DNA from: Helicobacteraceae bacterium
Lineage (GTDB): Bacteria > Campylobacterota > Campylobacteria > Campylobacterales > Sulfurimonadaceae
NCBI GenBank assembly: GCA_026988515.1
Contig: JALSLA010000016.1
Location: 1 to 63,488, forward strand
Direction: 5' to 3'
DNA: 63,488 nt
Part shown: positions 18,201-27,183 of the stretch, piece after piece
Layout of the letters: every line of letters begins with the position of its first letter
Position numbering within the stretch: position 1 is the first letter of the stretch
The notes under the pieces: model-generated
Database searches by the model: none
Seen by the model: only the letters and a program-made list of their open reading frames with translations
Told to the model about the DNA's origin: nothing
Made by a program: the position numbers and the translations under genes

Positions 18201-18225
18201 TTATTTGGTATTTTACACCAAATAA
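18201..18225. promoter_or_regulatory. Perfect 9-base inverted repeat between divergent genes
   Basis: TTATTTGGT at 18201-18209 and ACCAAATAA at 18217-18225 are exact reverse complements with a 7-base spacer. The repeat lies 20 bases upstream of the PhyH-family start and about 100 bases upstream of the deacetylase start. This position suits a regulator binding site, though an RNA hairpin is equally drawable. A TTACATGTAAA palindrome follows at 18234. Confidence 0.4.
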
Positions 18226-18325
18226 CCGACAAATTACATGTAAATTTATGCCGTGCGAGAAGACTAATGAAATATTAACTTCTATTTTACTAGAATGCGT
18301 CAACAAATTGTTCAGGAACTCTTCG

Positions 18326-19354
18326 TTGGCAAAACGTAAACGCAAAAAAAACAGAAAAACTTTCCAGCTTTCGTCATTTCTTTTCATTGTTTCGTGGACG
18401 GTGATTGTTTTAATCGGCATAGCACTGCTTGTTGGAGTCGGGTACTATTACGGCTACAATAGCGGAATTGCCGAACAGAAACAAGCGACATCCCAAGAGA
18501 TACAAAAACTTAAAAAGAAGATACAACGCTTAGAAGCCAATGCCAAAAAAGCGCAGAGTGTACCGGTTTTGCAGAAAAAACTTCAAAGTATTTTAAAAGA
18601 GAATGGCAGCATCTACAAACCTAAAACCGCAGCACATGAATATGCCGATACAAAAGCGCATGCTGCCAAACCACCTAAAGCACCGGATCGTCAAGTAGTA
18701 CACTCCGTGGTGCGTCCTAAACTTGCCATCATTATTGACGATGTCTCGTTTGAGCGTGATGTTCGTGCTATTAAATCACTTCATATGCCGTTAACCATGT
18801 CCTTTCTTCCACCAAGCAACCGTCATCCGAACTCGGCAAAATTGGCACAAAAAGAGTCGTTTTATATGGTACATCTTCCGCTGGAAGCGATGCACTTTAA
18901 CTCTGAAGAAAGCTACACGTTACGGGTGAGTGACACGCAACAAGAGATTGCAAAACGTATTGCCCGAATTAAAAAACTTTTTCCGCGAGTGGCCTACATG
19001 AATAATCATACCGGGAGTAAATTTACTGCAGATGAAGGTGCGGTCAATCGGCTGATTTTTACGTTAAGGCAGAGTAACATACGTTTTATAGACAGTCGTA
19101 CTACAGCCGAGACCAAAATTCCCAAAGTAATGCAAAGTTATGGGTCACCCTACATTGCCCGTGATGTTTTTTTGGATCATGAAAGCAATGTCAGCTATAT
19201 TAAAAAACAGATTGCACTGGCCGTAAGAAAGGCTCAAAAACATGGTAGCGCAATTGCCATTGGCCATCCGCGAAAAGAGACGCTTCAGGCACTCAAAGAG
19301 TCTAAAGAACTGTTAAAAGCTGTAGATCTGGTACGTATTGACCAACTGATATAA
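18326..19354 (+). CDS. Divergent polysaccharide deacetylase (DUF610/YibQ family)
   Basis: The product is about 342 residues: a very basic N-terminus (KRKRKKNRK), one transmembrane helix, a coiled-coil stretch, a Pro/Lys-rich linker, and a C-terminal deacetylase-like barrel. The barrel starts LAIIIDDVSFE with paired aspartates and includes HLPLEAM, MNNHTGSKFT and IGHPRKET, the segments of the divergent deacetylase family. It is probably anchored in the inner membrane with the enzyme domain in the periplasm, acting on cell-wall or envelope glycan. The TTG at 18326 has AGGAA seven bases upstream and is preferred; an ATG at 18248 would add 26 residues. Confidence 0.8.
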   Translation: MAKRKRKKNRKTFQLSSFLFIVSWTVIVLIGIALLVGVGYYYGYNSGIAEQKQATSQEIQKLKKKIQRLEANAKKAQSVPVLQKKLQSILKENGSIYKPKTAAHEYADTKAHAAKPPKAPDRQVVHSVVRPKLAIIIDDVSFERDVRAIKSLHMPLTMSFLPPSNRHPNSAKLAQKESFYMVHLPLEAMHFNSEESYTLRVSDTQQEIAKRIARIKKLFPRVAYMNNHTGSKFTADEGAVNRLIFTLRQSNIRFIDSRTTAETKIPKVMQSYGSPYIARDVFLDHESNVSYIKKQIALAVRKAQKHGSAIAIGHPRKETLQALKESKELLKAVDLVRIDQLI

Positions 19355-19418
19355 CAAAATGCCATACAATGCGTAAACGGCATATGGGTATGTTAGGGTT
19401 TCAAAAAGGATGCGCGCC

Positions 19419-20189
19419 ATGAATGTATTACGCCAGATTCCTCCGGAATTACATGTAATGAAAAAGATGCCTTCAACCGTCTACTATGAAGGCAATACAG
19501 AGCTGTTGCAACGACCAAAAGTCTCAATTGTCGGAAGTCGAAAACCGAGTCAATATACCAAAGAAACAACCTATGCGTTGGCTTCAAAACTTGCTGCACG
19601 AGGAGTCTGCATTGTCAGTGGCGCAGCGATGGGGGTTGATGCTTTGGCACACAAAGGGGCCGGCAGCGCTAATACAATTGCGGTGATGGCAAACGGCTTG
19701 GACATTATCTACCCTAAAGTCAATCGCACACTGATTGAGTCTATTGCTGCGGAAGGTTTGACGCTGAGTCAGTTTGAAAAGCGTTTTAAAGCGACAAAAT
19801 GGAGTTTTGTTGTTCGCAATGAGCTGGTTGTAGCACTGGGAGAAGTGTTGGTCGTCACGCAATCAGATCTTAACAGCGGTACCATGCGCAGTGTTGCTTA
19901 TGCTCATGCTATGGGAAAACCGGTCTATGTGCTGCCGCATCGTTTGACAGAGAGCCTTGGAACGCAACAGCTTTTAATGGAAGGCGGTGCGGAAGCCATA
20001 TATGACTTGGAAGCGTTTGTAGCAGGTTTTGGCAGCAGGGAACGTTCCTGTAAAGAGGATGAACTTCTGGAGTATTGCAGCCGTGGAGTGAGCTATGAGA
20101 AGGCAGTAGAGCGATACGGTGAGCGTATTGTCGAGTATGAACTCGAAGGGCGTATTAAAATTGAACACGGGAATATCTATGTTGTATGA
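19419..20189 (+). CDS. dprA: DNA-processing protein DprA
   Basis: A 256-residue DprA/Smf protein, the loader of RecA onto single-stranded DNA taken up during natural transformation. The Rossmann-like core shows SIVGSRKPS, SGAAMGVDALAH and the NSGTM loop. The protein is shorter than the roughly 360-residue enterobacterial form because it lacks the N-terminal SAM domain, as is usual in this phylum; the C-terminal tail is a short winged-helix-like region. The ATG at 19419 is chosen over that at 19410 because AAGGA then has workable spacing. The coding sequence itself contains a TTACATGTAA palindrome at 19449, which is notable given the competence role. Confidence 0.88.
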   Translation: MNVLRQIPPELHVMKKMPSTVYYEGNTELLQRPKVSIVGSRKPSQYTKETTYALASKLAARGVCIVSGAAMGVDALAHKGAGSANTIAVMANGLDIIYPKVNRTLIESIAAEGLTLSQFEKRFKATKWSFVVRNELVVALGEVLVVTQSDLNSGTMRSVAYAHAMGKPVYVLPHRLTESLGTQQLLMEGGAEAIYDLEAFVAGFGSRERSCKEDELLEYCSRGVSYEKAVERYGERIVEYELEGRIKIEHGNIYVV

Positions 20190-20234
20190 AATTAAGGTAT
20201 AATTTGTAGACACTGAGAAAATGAGGAAAGAAAG

Positions 20235-20327
20235 ATGCCAAAGTGGATTCGTGTGAGTGTCGGCTTTTTACTGCTCTACAGTGCACTGCTTATTACTGCA
20301 TGTGAAGGGGTAACCAATGTCTTCTAA
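20235..20327 (+). CDS. 30-residue micro-lipoprotein
   Basis: ATG at 20235 follows GAGGAAAG and reads 30 codons to a TAA at 20325. The sequence is a complete lipoprotein signal: basic MPKWIR, a hydrophobic core, and the lipobox ITAC with Cys at residue 23, leaving only EGVTNVF after the cysteine. It overlaps the start of the XpaC-like gene by 11 bases, so it is the first gene of that operon. Its small size suggests a regulatory or membrane-tethering peptide. It could also be only a translational leader. Confidence 0.6.
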   Translation: MPKWIRVSVGFLLLYSALLITACEGVTNVF

Positions 20328-21183
20328 TCAAAAGTACCGCAGTGCGACACGCTATGAACCGCACCAAAACCGAAGTAAAGTTCAACAGTACACTCCGGTG
20401 GTGAGTGGGGTGCTTTTTTTACTTATTGGGGTGAACTATCTCTCTTTTGCCATTAAAGCTTTAAGCAGAGGCGAGAGTTTTTATTTTATGGTTTCATTGG
20501 CAATATTTGCTCTGTTTGTGGCTGCTTTTGTGATGCTTCGCAAAGGTATTGCTCTGGAAAAAATCTATAGAAACGCCACGCATGCCAAAGCACCGAAGTA
20601 CCCTCTGAAAAATATTGCAGGTTCACTGCTTGCCGGTGCTTCAACGCTCTCCGCACTTTTGGGCGGGTATCCGCTGTTGTCATCATTGATGTTAGGCGGT
20701 GCCGTTATGCTGGGATGGTACCTCTATTTCGGTCCCGACCCGCGTAAAGACAAAATAGCGGGCTATGACAACTCCCGATCTGCCGAACGCATCATGAAAC
20801 TTTTAGTACAGGCCGATGCAGACATTAGCGCCATCAAACAGAGTGCATCACGCTCACAGTCCACACTGATTCAAACCGCAATGCTACAGATGGCAGAAGC
20901 CTTTGAAAAAATAGTCAAACATATTGAGAATGAACCGGATGATTATGAACGTGCACGAAAATATCTTGTCAGTTATTTAGGGGAGTTACGTAGTATGTGC
21001 GAGACGTTTATACATCTGGAACAGCGGGGACGTTCTGACGAAATGCGGGACTCTTTTTTAGATACGATTGACAGCAGTATTGACAAACTGGACAGACAGT
21101 ATGAAAAGCTTCTCGATGAAGATATGCTGGGTCTGGATGTTAAACTTTCGGTAATGAAAAAACGATTAGAAAGCGAGGAATAA
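20317..21183 (+). CDS. XpaC-like 5-bromo-4-chloroindolyl phosphate hydrolysis family protein
   Basis: This 288-residue protein has four hydrophobic segments in its first half (about 30-60, 65-75, 105-120, 122-140) followed by a helical, charged C-terminal domain with coiled-coil character. This is the layout of the XpaC family, which usually sits beside TelA-type genes as it does here. The enzymatic name comes from an indirect phenotype in Bacillus and should not be taken as a known reaction. It is separated from telA by 2 bases and overlaps the micro-lipoprotein gene. Confidence 0.75.
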   Translation: MSSNQKYRSATRYEPHQNRSKVQQYTPVVSGVLFLLIGVNYLSFAIKALSRGESFYFMVSLAIFALFVAAFVMLRKGIALEKIYRNATHAKAPKYPLKNIAGSLLAGASTLSALLGGYPLLSSLMLGGAVMLGWYLYFGPDPRKDKIAGYDNSRSAERIMKLLVQADADISAIKQSASRSQSTLIQTAMLQMAEAFEKIVKHIENEPDDYERARKYLVSYLGELRSMCETFIHLEQRGRSDEMRDSFLDTIDSSIDKLDRQYEKLLDEDMLGLDVKLSVMKKRLESEE

Positions 21184-21185
21184 CA

Positions 21186-22271
21186 ATGCAAATGCAAGAG
21201 AGCAATATTGTGGTAAAAGATGAACAGGCCGTTAAAACATTGATGGAGTCCATTGACTTAAACAGTACAACATCGATTATGCACTTTGGTGCTACGGCTC
21301 AAGAGGAGGTCACTACGGTCTCTTCCGCAATGCTTGAAGGGGTCAAGGGCAAAGATTTGGGAGCGGCGGGAGAACCGCTTTCTAATATGATAGCTGCTAT
21401 TAAAGGATTCGATGTGAGCGCACTTGATCCTAATAAAGAGCTGGGTTTTTTTGACAAACTCTTTGGTAAAGCCAAACCGTTGGTTGTTTTTTTAAATAAA
21501 TATGAAGACACCAAAGAGCAGATTGAGAGTATTACGGATGAGCTTGAGCGTCAAAAAGGGACCCTTTTAAACGACATCGAGTCACTCGATCGACTGTATG
21601 ATGCCAACTTAAATTATGTGCATGAGCTTGAACATTACATTGTTGCCGGACAGAAGAAATTGCAACTGTTAGATGAGACGGAGTTGCCGTTGCTTGAACA
21701 AAAAGCCGGTGAGAGCGACAATATGCTTGAAGCGCAACAACTCAAAGACTTGCGCGCCGCTCGTGATGATTTTGAACGTCGTATTCATGACCTGATGCTA
21801 ACCCGTCAAGTAGCACTGCAGTCGCTGCCGTCTATTCGCATGGTACAAGATAACGACAAAACACTGATCAATAAAATAAACTCCACGTTGATTAACACAG
21901 TGCCGTTGTGGAAAAACCAGTTAGCACAGACAATTACCATTTACCGTAATCAAAAAGCGGGTGCCGTCTTGAAAGATGCTATGGATTTGACCAATGAACT
22001 CCTGGAAGCCAATGCAAAGAATCTCAAAGAAGCCAATCGCCAGACGCGGGAGTTGGCAGAACGAGGAATTTTCGATATTGAGAGTGTCAAATTGGCCAAT
22101 AAGCTTTTAATTGAAACCATAGAAGACGGACTGGCAATTGCCAATGAAGGTAAAGAAGCTCGTAAAAAAGCCGAAGCGGAACTTGAAGAGTTAGAACATG
22201 AACTCAAAACATCGTTGTTGGCAACACAAGCCCACTTGAAAGCGAATGCAACGGCAAACAAGGACGTATAA
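21186..22271 (+). CDS. TelA-family toxic-anion resistance protein
   Basis: A 361-residue, mostly helical cytoplasmic protein of the TelA family. Characteristic segments include FFDKLFGKAKPLVVFLNKY (about 87-105), several coiled-coil stretches and the helical LWKNQLAQTITIYRNQKA near 250. TelA proteins are linked to resistance to tellurite and some antibiotics and to envelope stress; the mechanism is not known. It lies between the XpaC-like gene (2 bases) and the SPFH gene (1-base overlap), forming the core of a membrane-associated module. Confidence 0.88.
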   Translation: MQMQESNIVVKDEQAVKTLMESIDLNSTTSIMHFGATAQEEVTTVSSAMLEGVKGKDLGAAGEPLSNMIAAIKGFDVSALDPNKELGFFDKLFGKAKPLVVFLNKYEDTKEQIESITDELERQKGTLLNDIESLDRLYDANLNYVHELEHYIVAGQKKLQLLDETELPLLEQKAGESDNMLEAQQLKDLRAARDDFERRIHDLMLTRQVALQSLPSIRMVQDNDKTLINKINSTLINTVPLWKNQLAQTITIYRNQKAGAVLKDAMDLTNELLEANAKNLKEANRQTRELAERGIFDIESVKLANKLLIETIEDGLAIANEGKEARKKAEAELEELEHELKTSLLATQAHLKANATANKDV

Positions 22272-23374
22272 TGATGAGTTTTTTCGACAAACTCATGGGA
22301 GAGTTTATTGATGTAATTGAATGGACCGACAGCAGTAACGATACGATGGTGTATCGTTTTGAGCGCTATGACAATGCGATTAAATACGGGGCAAAACTAA
22401 CGGTTCGCGAGACACAGGTTGCCGTTTTTGTCAATGAAGGTGAAATTGCCGATGTTTTTATGCCCGGAATTTATGCATTAGAGACACAAAACCTACCGAT
22501 TTTGACAACATTGCAGCATTGGGATCATGCTTTTAAAAGTCCGTTCAAAGCAGAAGTCTATTTTTTTAATTTACGTCATTTTATTGATTTAAAGTGGGGT
22601 ACGAAAAATCCTTTGATGCTACGCGACAGTGAGTTTGGTCCCGTAAGAATTCGTTCCTTTGGAACGTATGCCATTCGTATTGGCGATCCGGTGGTGTTTC
22701 TTAAAGAGATTGTCGGAACAGACGGCTATTTTACGGTAGATGAAGTGAGTGATCAGCTTCGAAATCTTATTGTGTCGCGTTTTGCTACCATTATAGGACA
22801 AGCAGGCATTCCTGTGTTGGATTTGGCGGCAAATTATGAGCAGATGAGTCAATTTATAGAGGAGAAAATTGCTCCGGAATTTGAAGCGTACGGTTTGGAG
22901 TTGACAAAATTACTCATCGAAAATATTTCACTGCCTCCAAATGTTGAAGCAGCACTCGATAAACGGACAAGTATGGGCTTAGCCGGTAACTTAAATGACT
23001 ATTTGCGCTACAATGCCGCCGAAGCATTGAGTACGACGGGATCAAGCGACGGTGGCGTATCGGCTGCCGGTGAAGCGATGAGTATGGGAATGGGGTTGGT
23101 TATGGCGCAACAGATGGCAGCCGACTTGAATGCCCACAACACGGCGACATTGACGCCGCCTCCCATTCCCAAAGCACAAACGTACCATTTTGTAATAAAC
23201 AACGGTGTCAAAGGACCGTTGACGCTCGAGCAGATCAAAGCTGCCATTACGGAAGGAACCATTAACAAAGAGACGTTGGCATGGCGTGAGCGCATGAACG
23301 GCTGGGAGCATGCAGGTTCACTTGATGATTTAAAAGTACTTTTCAATACGACGCCGCCTCCTGTTCCAAGATAA
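22271..23374 (+). CDS. SPFH-domain protein with C-terminal GYF_2 domain
   Basis: This 367-residue protein has an SPFH/Band-7-like core (about residues 20-240), of the 'virion core protein' subtype, without a transmembrane anchor at the start. A Gly/Ala/Met-rich linker (about 255-285) and a proline-rich segment lead to a GYF_2-type domain (YHFVINNGVKGPLTLEQIKA, about 301-350). It ends TPPPVPR. SPFH proteins form large membrane-associated rings or scaffolds. The 1-base overlap with telA and 8-base gap to the next gene support joint expression. Confidence 0.85.
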   Translation: MMSFFDKLMGEFIDVIEWTDSSNDTMVYRFERYDNAIKYGAKLTVRETQVAVFVNEGEIADVFMPGIYALETQNLPILTTLQHWDHAFKSPFKAEVYFFNLRHFIDLKWGTKNPLMLRDSEFGPVRIRSFGTYAIRIGDPVVFLKEIVGTDGYFTVDEVSDQLRNLIVSRFATIIGQAGIPVLDLAANYEQMSQFIEEKIAPEFEAYGLELTKLLIENISLPPNVEAALDKRTSMGLAGNLNDYLRYNAAEALSTTGSSDGGVSAAGEAMSMGMGLVMAQQMAADLNAHNTATLTPPPIPKAQTYHFVINNGVKGPLTLEQIKAAITEGTINKETLAWRERMNGWEHAGSLDDLKVLFNTTPPPVPR

Positions 23375-23382
23375 CCGACGTG

Positions 23383-24465
23383 ATGCACAAAGAGTATGTC
23401 TTTCCCTGTGAGCAGTGCGGTGCCAAACTCATGTTTTCGGTGGCAACGGGTGAGCTGACATGTCCCTACTGTACTCACATAAACCGTGTTGAACGTGCTT
23501 TTACCAAAGTAGTAGAAAAAGATTACGAAAAGGCACTCCGCACATTAAAGAATCTTCCGCAGCAGCCAAGTGCATTGAGCAGTACGAAATGTCCTGCCTG
23601 TGCGGCAACGTTTGAACTACAAGAGAATGTACATGCTGCGGTTTGTCCGTTTTGCGGCACTGCCGTGATTAACGAGGTTGCACGGTATCGTCCCATTCAA
23701 CCGCAAGCACTGTTGCCGTTTAAAATCAGCAATGAAGAGGCGCGAGCCATCTTTAAACGATGGCTTAAAAGCCATTGGTTTGCTCCGAATAAACTGCAAC
23801 GTTACGGTGCGAAAAACAGTACGTTACAAGGTGTTTACATCCCGTATTGGACTTACGATGCGAGTACAGCGAGTCGTTACAGCGGTCGACGCGGAACGGT
23901 TTATTATGAAACGCAGCACTACAGGGTGAACGTTAACGGACAATCGCAGATGCGTTCACGCCAAGTACAACGTATTCGTTGGACTCCGGTGAGCGGTCGC
24001 TTGGAACATCCCTTTGACGATGTCTTGGTCATGGCAAGTGAATCACTGCATTATGCGCTGCTAGAGTGGGATTTAGAGCATCTGGTGAATTATGATGAAT
24101 CCTTTTTAAGCGGTTATGAGAGTGAAGTCTACGCTATTGATCTTGAGCGGGGTTTAGAGCGTGCTAAAGCGACCATGCAGTATCGTATTCGTGCGGCCAT
24201 AAAACGTCAAATCGGCGGAGATCGTCAAGAGATTACACAGATGCAGACAGACTATTCTAATATTACGTTTAAATATATTTTATTACCCGTGTATGCTTCG
24301 GCATTTACATTCAATAACAAGTTATACAGTTATGTCATTAACGGTCGAAACGGTGCCATAAGCGGTGAACACCCGTACAGCATGGTAAAAATTGCCGCGG
24401 CAGTGTTGGGCATACTGGCAATAGCCGCAGTGCTCTATTATGTAAATCAACAAGGATTATTATGA
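23383..24465 (+). CDS. Double zinc-ribbon protein with C-terminal membrane anchor
   Basis: A 360-residue protein opening with CEQCG...CPYC (about residues 8-31), then CPAC...CPFCG (about 63-88), i.e. two zinc ribbons of TFIIB-like type. A beta-rich middle follows, then one transmembrane helix near the end (about 330-355). No catalytic motif is evident. Similar proteins are found beside SPFH/TelA genes and may link the scaffold to a client. The ATG at 23383 is preferred over the adjacent GTG at 23380. It overlaps the rhodanese gene by 4 bases. Confidence 0.7.
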   Translation: MHKEYVFPCEQCGAKLMFSVATGELTCPYCTHINRVERAFTKVVEKDYEKALRTLKNLPQQPSALSSTKCPACAATFELQENVHAAVCPFCGTAVINEVARYRPIQPQALLPFKISNEEARAIFKRWLKSHWFAPNKLQRYGAKNSTLQGVYIPYWTYDASTASRYSGRRGTVYYETQHYRVNVNGQSQMRSRQVQRIRWTPVSGRLEHPFDDVLVMASESLHYALLEWDLEHLVNYDESFLSGYESEVYAIDLERGLERAKATMQYRIRAAIKRQIGGDRQEITQMQTDYSNITFKYILLPVYASAFTFNNKLYSYVINGRNGAISGEHPYSMVKIAAAVLGILAIAAVLYYVNQQGLL

Positions 24466-24866
24466 AAAAACGTCTGTTAGATTATGTGTCATTGCTACTG
24501 CTTGGAGTGGTAGTACTGTTTTTTCTCTACCAGAAAGGTTATATTTTTGCCGATTTTGAAACGTTGCATGTCAAAGAGGCCTATACGTTACTGCACCAAC
24601 ATCCGCAAGAGGTGTTATTGCTTGATGTACGCTCAGAAGACGAGTACGACCATGACGGTAGAATCGAAGGGGCGCGACTTGTTCCACTGGGCGTTTTAGA
24701 GAAAAATCTTAAAATGTTGCCCAAAGAAAAAAAGATTCTCGTCTACTGTCGTAGCGGAAGCCGCAGCATCAGTGCATCGCGACTGTTACAACAGCACGGT
24801 TTTCAGGTTTATAATATTAACGGCGGTATTAATGCATGGAGAGCTGAGGGGCTGCCTGTATTATGA
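24462..24866 (+). CDS. Membrane-anchored rhodanese-domain protein
   Basis: A 134-residue protein with an N-terminal transmembrane helix (about 8-26) and one rhodanese domain facing the periplasm. The domain shows LLLDVRSEDEYDHDGRIEGA and the active-site loop CRSGSRS with its catalytic cysteine near residue 96. Single-domain rhodaneses carry persulfide sulfur or act in cyanide and thiol chemistry. ATGA overlaps with both neighbours put it inside the TelA/SPFH transcription unit. Confidence 0.87.
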   Translation: MKKRLLDYVSLLLLGVVVLFFLYQKGYIFADFETLHVKEAYTLLHQHPQEVLLLDVRSEDEYDHDGRIEGARLVPLGVLEKNLKMLPKEKKILVYCRSGSRSISASRLLQQHGFQVYNINGGINAWRAEGLPVL

Positions 24867-25465
24867 GTGAGTCTTTTACTACAAAAGCATCACTGTGGGA
24901 TAGCTCCTCGCGTCGCCAAAGATTAGCGCAACGTATCTATGAGAGTATTGCCAAACGTATTGCATTGCAGCCGGATATGGAGATTATTGATCTGGGTGCG
25001 GGAACAGGCTTGTTAACCTATAAAATACTGCCTCATGTAGGCACGATAACCGCATACGATACATCAGAGGCTATGTTACGAGAGCTTGAACGCAAGATGG
25101 ACTCTGAGGGGCGTATCATACCACGGCTTCAGGACATATCACAAGAGAAGCTCCCAGATGCTGCCTACGACGGTGTCGTTAGTTCGATGACACTGCATCA
25201 TATTGAACATCTTAAACCACTGTTTGAACACCTCTATGCGGCATTGAGAAAGGGTGGTTTTGTGGCAATAGCAGATCTGGTTCGCGAGGACGGCTCCTTT
25301 CACGGTGGAGACCGTGACGGGGTACACCATTTTGGATTTGAAGCGTCAGCATTAAGGGAACGGGTTCGTTCTGCCGGCTTTACCGATGTGGCATTTGAGA
25401 TTATTGATGTGATCCATAAAGCTAAACAGGAGTATCCGATTTTTCTACTTACGGCATTTAAATAG
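24863..25465 (+). CDS. Class I SAM-dependent methyltransferase
   Basis: A 200-residue Rossmann-fold methyltransferase. Motif I is IIDLGAGTGLLTYKI (about 41-55), an acidic residue at the end of strand 2 is AYDTSEAML, and motif IV is SSMTLHHIEH. The substrate is not evident; the 'LHHIE' motif is common in small-molecule methyltransferases. It is the last gene of the cluster and overlaps the rhodanese gene by 4 bases. Confidence 0.82.
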   Translation: MSESFTTKASLWDSSSRRQRLAQRIYESIAKRIALQPDMEIIDLGAGTGLLTYKILPHVGTITAYDTSEAMLRELERKMDSEGRIIPRLQDISQEKLPDAAYDGVVSSMTLHHIEHLKPLFEHLYAALRKGGFVAIADLVREDGSFHGGDRDGVHHFGFEASALRERVRSAGFTDVAFEIIDVIHKAKQEYPIFLLTAFK

Positions 25466-25517
25466 ATTTGTTAGATTTCTTTGCTATACTTCAAAAAAAT
25501 TTCCATAAGGAACGACA

Positions 25518-26147
25518 ATGTTAAAAATAATGTTCTCTCTCATGCTTTTGTTAGCAGGAGTTAATGCAGTAGCGTTAAACACACCAAAACACGGGTGTGT
25601 TTTAAAACAAGAGGGGCCGCTTACGGTAACATGGGGTGCTTATAAAACGGCAGCCAAAGCAAAAGTCTCCGGTTCGTTTAACAGTGTGAAATTTACGCCT
25701 TCGGCAAAGAGCGGTGCTAATTTTCGCGAGATTTTTGTCGGGTCCAGCGTGGTGATTGATACGGCAAGTGTCAATACCAATCATGCTGAGCGTGATGCTA
25801 CGTTGGTAACGCACTTCTTTACACAGATGAGCGGTAAAACCATTACGGCAAAAATTGTCGATATGAGTTCCGATAAACATGAAAAAGGTAAAGCAAAAAC
25901 CGGAATATTTCGTGTAGAAGTAACTATGAACGGTGTCAGCAGAGTAGTACCAATGGCATTTCGCTATGAAAACGGTCAATTACATGTAAACGGTGTGATT
26001 GATCTCTTTGATTTTAGTGCCAATAAAGCATTGCGTGCCATCAATAAAGCCTGCTATGACCTGCATGAAGGTAAAACGTGGAACGACGTAGCTATTGGCT
26101 TTTCTACAAAAATTTCAGCAACACTCTGTACTTCGGACACTAAATAA
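25518..26147 (+). CDS. YceI-family periplasmic lipid-binding protein
   Basis: This 209-residue protein begins with a signal peptide (MLKIMFSLMLLLAGVNAVA) and continues as a YceI-like lipocalin fold with alternating beta-strands (VSGSFNSVKF, AKIVDMSS, GIFRVEVTMNGVSRVVPMAF). The family binds isoprenoids, including quinones. It carries AAGGA 10 bases before the ATG and a TTACATGTAA copy at 25980. It converges with queA and overlaps its end by 8 bases. Confidence 0.82.
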   Translation: MLKIMFSLMLLLAGVNAVALNTPKHGCVLKQEGPLTVTWGAYKTAAKAKVSGSFNSVKFTPSAKSGANFREIFVGSSVVIDTASVNTNHAERDATLVTHFFTQMSGKTITAKIVDMSSDKHEKGKAKTGIFRVEVTMNGVSRVVPMAFRYENGQLHVNGVIDLFDFSANKALRAINKACYDLHEGKTWNDVAIGFSTKISATLCTSDTK

Positions 26148-27183
26148 CAAGCATTGCATCACCATAGCTAAAGAAGCGGTACTTTTGGCGTATCGCTTCA
26201 TCGTAAACACGTAACGTCTCTTCAAGCCCGATAAACGAGGCTACCAGCATCAACAGTGTCGATTTGGGGAGATGAAAGTTGGTAAGCAGCGCATCGGTAC
26301 GTATCGGTGGGTTTTGAGGATGTAAAAAAAGATTGGCTTCGCCGTGTGTCTTCTTGGTACGGGCGTAGTACTCTATGGTACGTGTTGAAGTGGTACCAAT
26401 ACCAAGAATGTTAATATTGCTGCGTAACAGACGTTCTGCTTCAGCAGAGATATGGAAGTACTCTGAGTGCATCGGGTGATCGGTAATAATGTCATGTGTT
26501 ACCGGTTTAAAGGTTCCTGCGCCTACATGCAAGGTGACAAAAGCATGCGGATGGTTACGACATACGGTTTTAAAGAGAGCGTCACTAAAGTGCAAGGATG
26601 CTGTCGGTGCGGCAACGGCACCTTCTTGGGAGGCAAAAACACTTTGGTAGTCTTCTTCATCGGCAAGGTCATCATCACGATTAAGATAGGGCGGCAGTGG
26701 AATATGTCCAATACGCTCAAGTATGGGGAGTAACGCTTCAAAACGCACTGCTTTGTTTTTACATGTAAAGGTTACATGCCGGCTTCCGTCACTGCAACAA
26801 GCCTGCACCGTCGCTGTCAGATCGTTGTCAAAAAAAAGCTCGCTTCCTTCACGGACGCGCCCTTTAATATAGACATTGAGCGTGTGTGCATCGAGAGGAC
26901 GGTTAATAAGCAGTTCAATACGCCCGCCACTGCTTTTGACTCCAAACAGTCGTGCTTTGATGACCTTGGTATCATTAAAAATAAGCGCCGTATCAGACGG
27001 CAGGAACTGCTCAATGTCGTAAAAATAGGCATGAGAGATGCGGCATTCTGTTTTGTTGTAAACCAAAAGCCGTGCATTTTCTCGCGGCACGACGGGATGT
27101 GTTGCAATCAGCTCGTGAGGAAGGTGGTAGTCATAACTTGCGGTATAGAGTGAATTATGCACTCGGTTGCGGCTCGCTTTCAT
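26140..27183 (-). CDS. queA: tRNA preQ1(34) S-adenosylmethionine ribosyltransferase-isomerase
   Basis: A 347-residue QueA, which makes epoxyqueuosine from preQ1 in the anticodon wobble position of queuosine tRNAs. Visible family segments are SYDYHLPHELIATHPV, LIFNDTKVIKARLFG, the GAGTF motif near the middle, and TNFHLPKSTLLMLVA. The start is uncertain: the ATG at 27183 has AGAAG eight bases upstream but overlaps tatC by 29 bases. A GTG at 27162 would overlap it by only 8 bases. An ATG at 27240 would add residues unlike the family. Confidence 0.92.
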   Translation of the reverse strand: MKASRNRVHNSLYTASYDYHLPHELIATHPVVPRENARLLVYNKTECRISHAYFYDIEQFLPSDTALIFNDTKVIKARLFGVKSSGGRIELLINRPLDAHTLNVYIKGRVREGSELFFDNDLTATVQACCSDGSRHVTFTCKNKAVRFEALLPILERIGHIPLPPYLNRDDDLADEEDYQSVFASQEGAVAAPTASLHFSDALFKTVCRNHPHAFVTLHVGAGTFKPVTHDIITDHPMHSEYFHISAEAERLLRSNINILGIGTTSTRTIEYYARTKKTHGEANLFLHPQNPPIRTDALLTNFHLPKSTLLMLVASFIGLEETLRVYDEAIRQKYRFFSYGDAMLVI

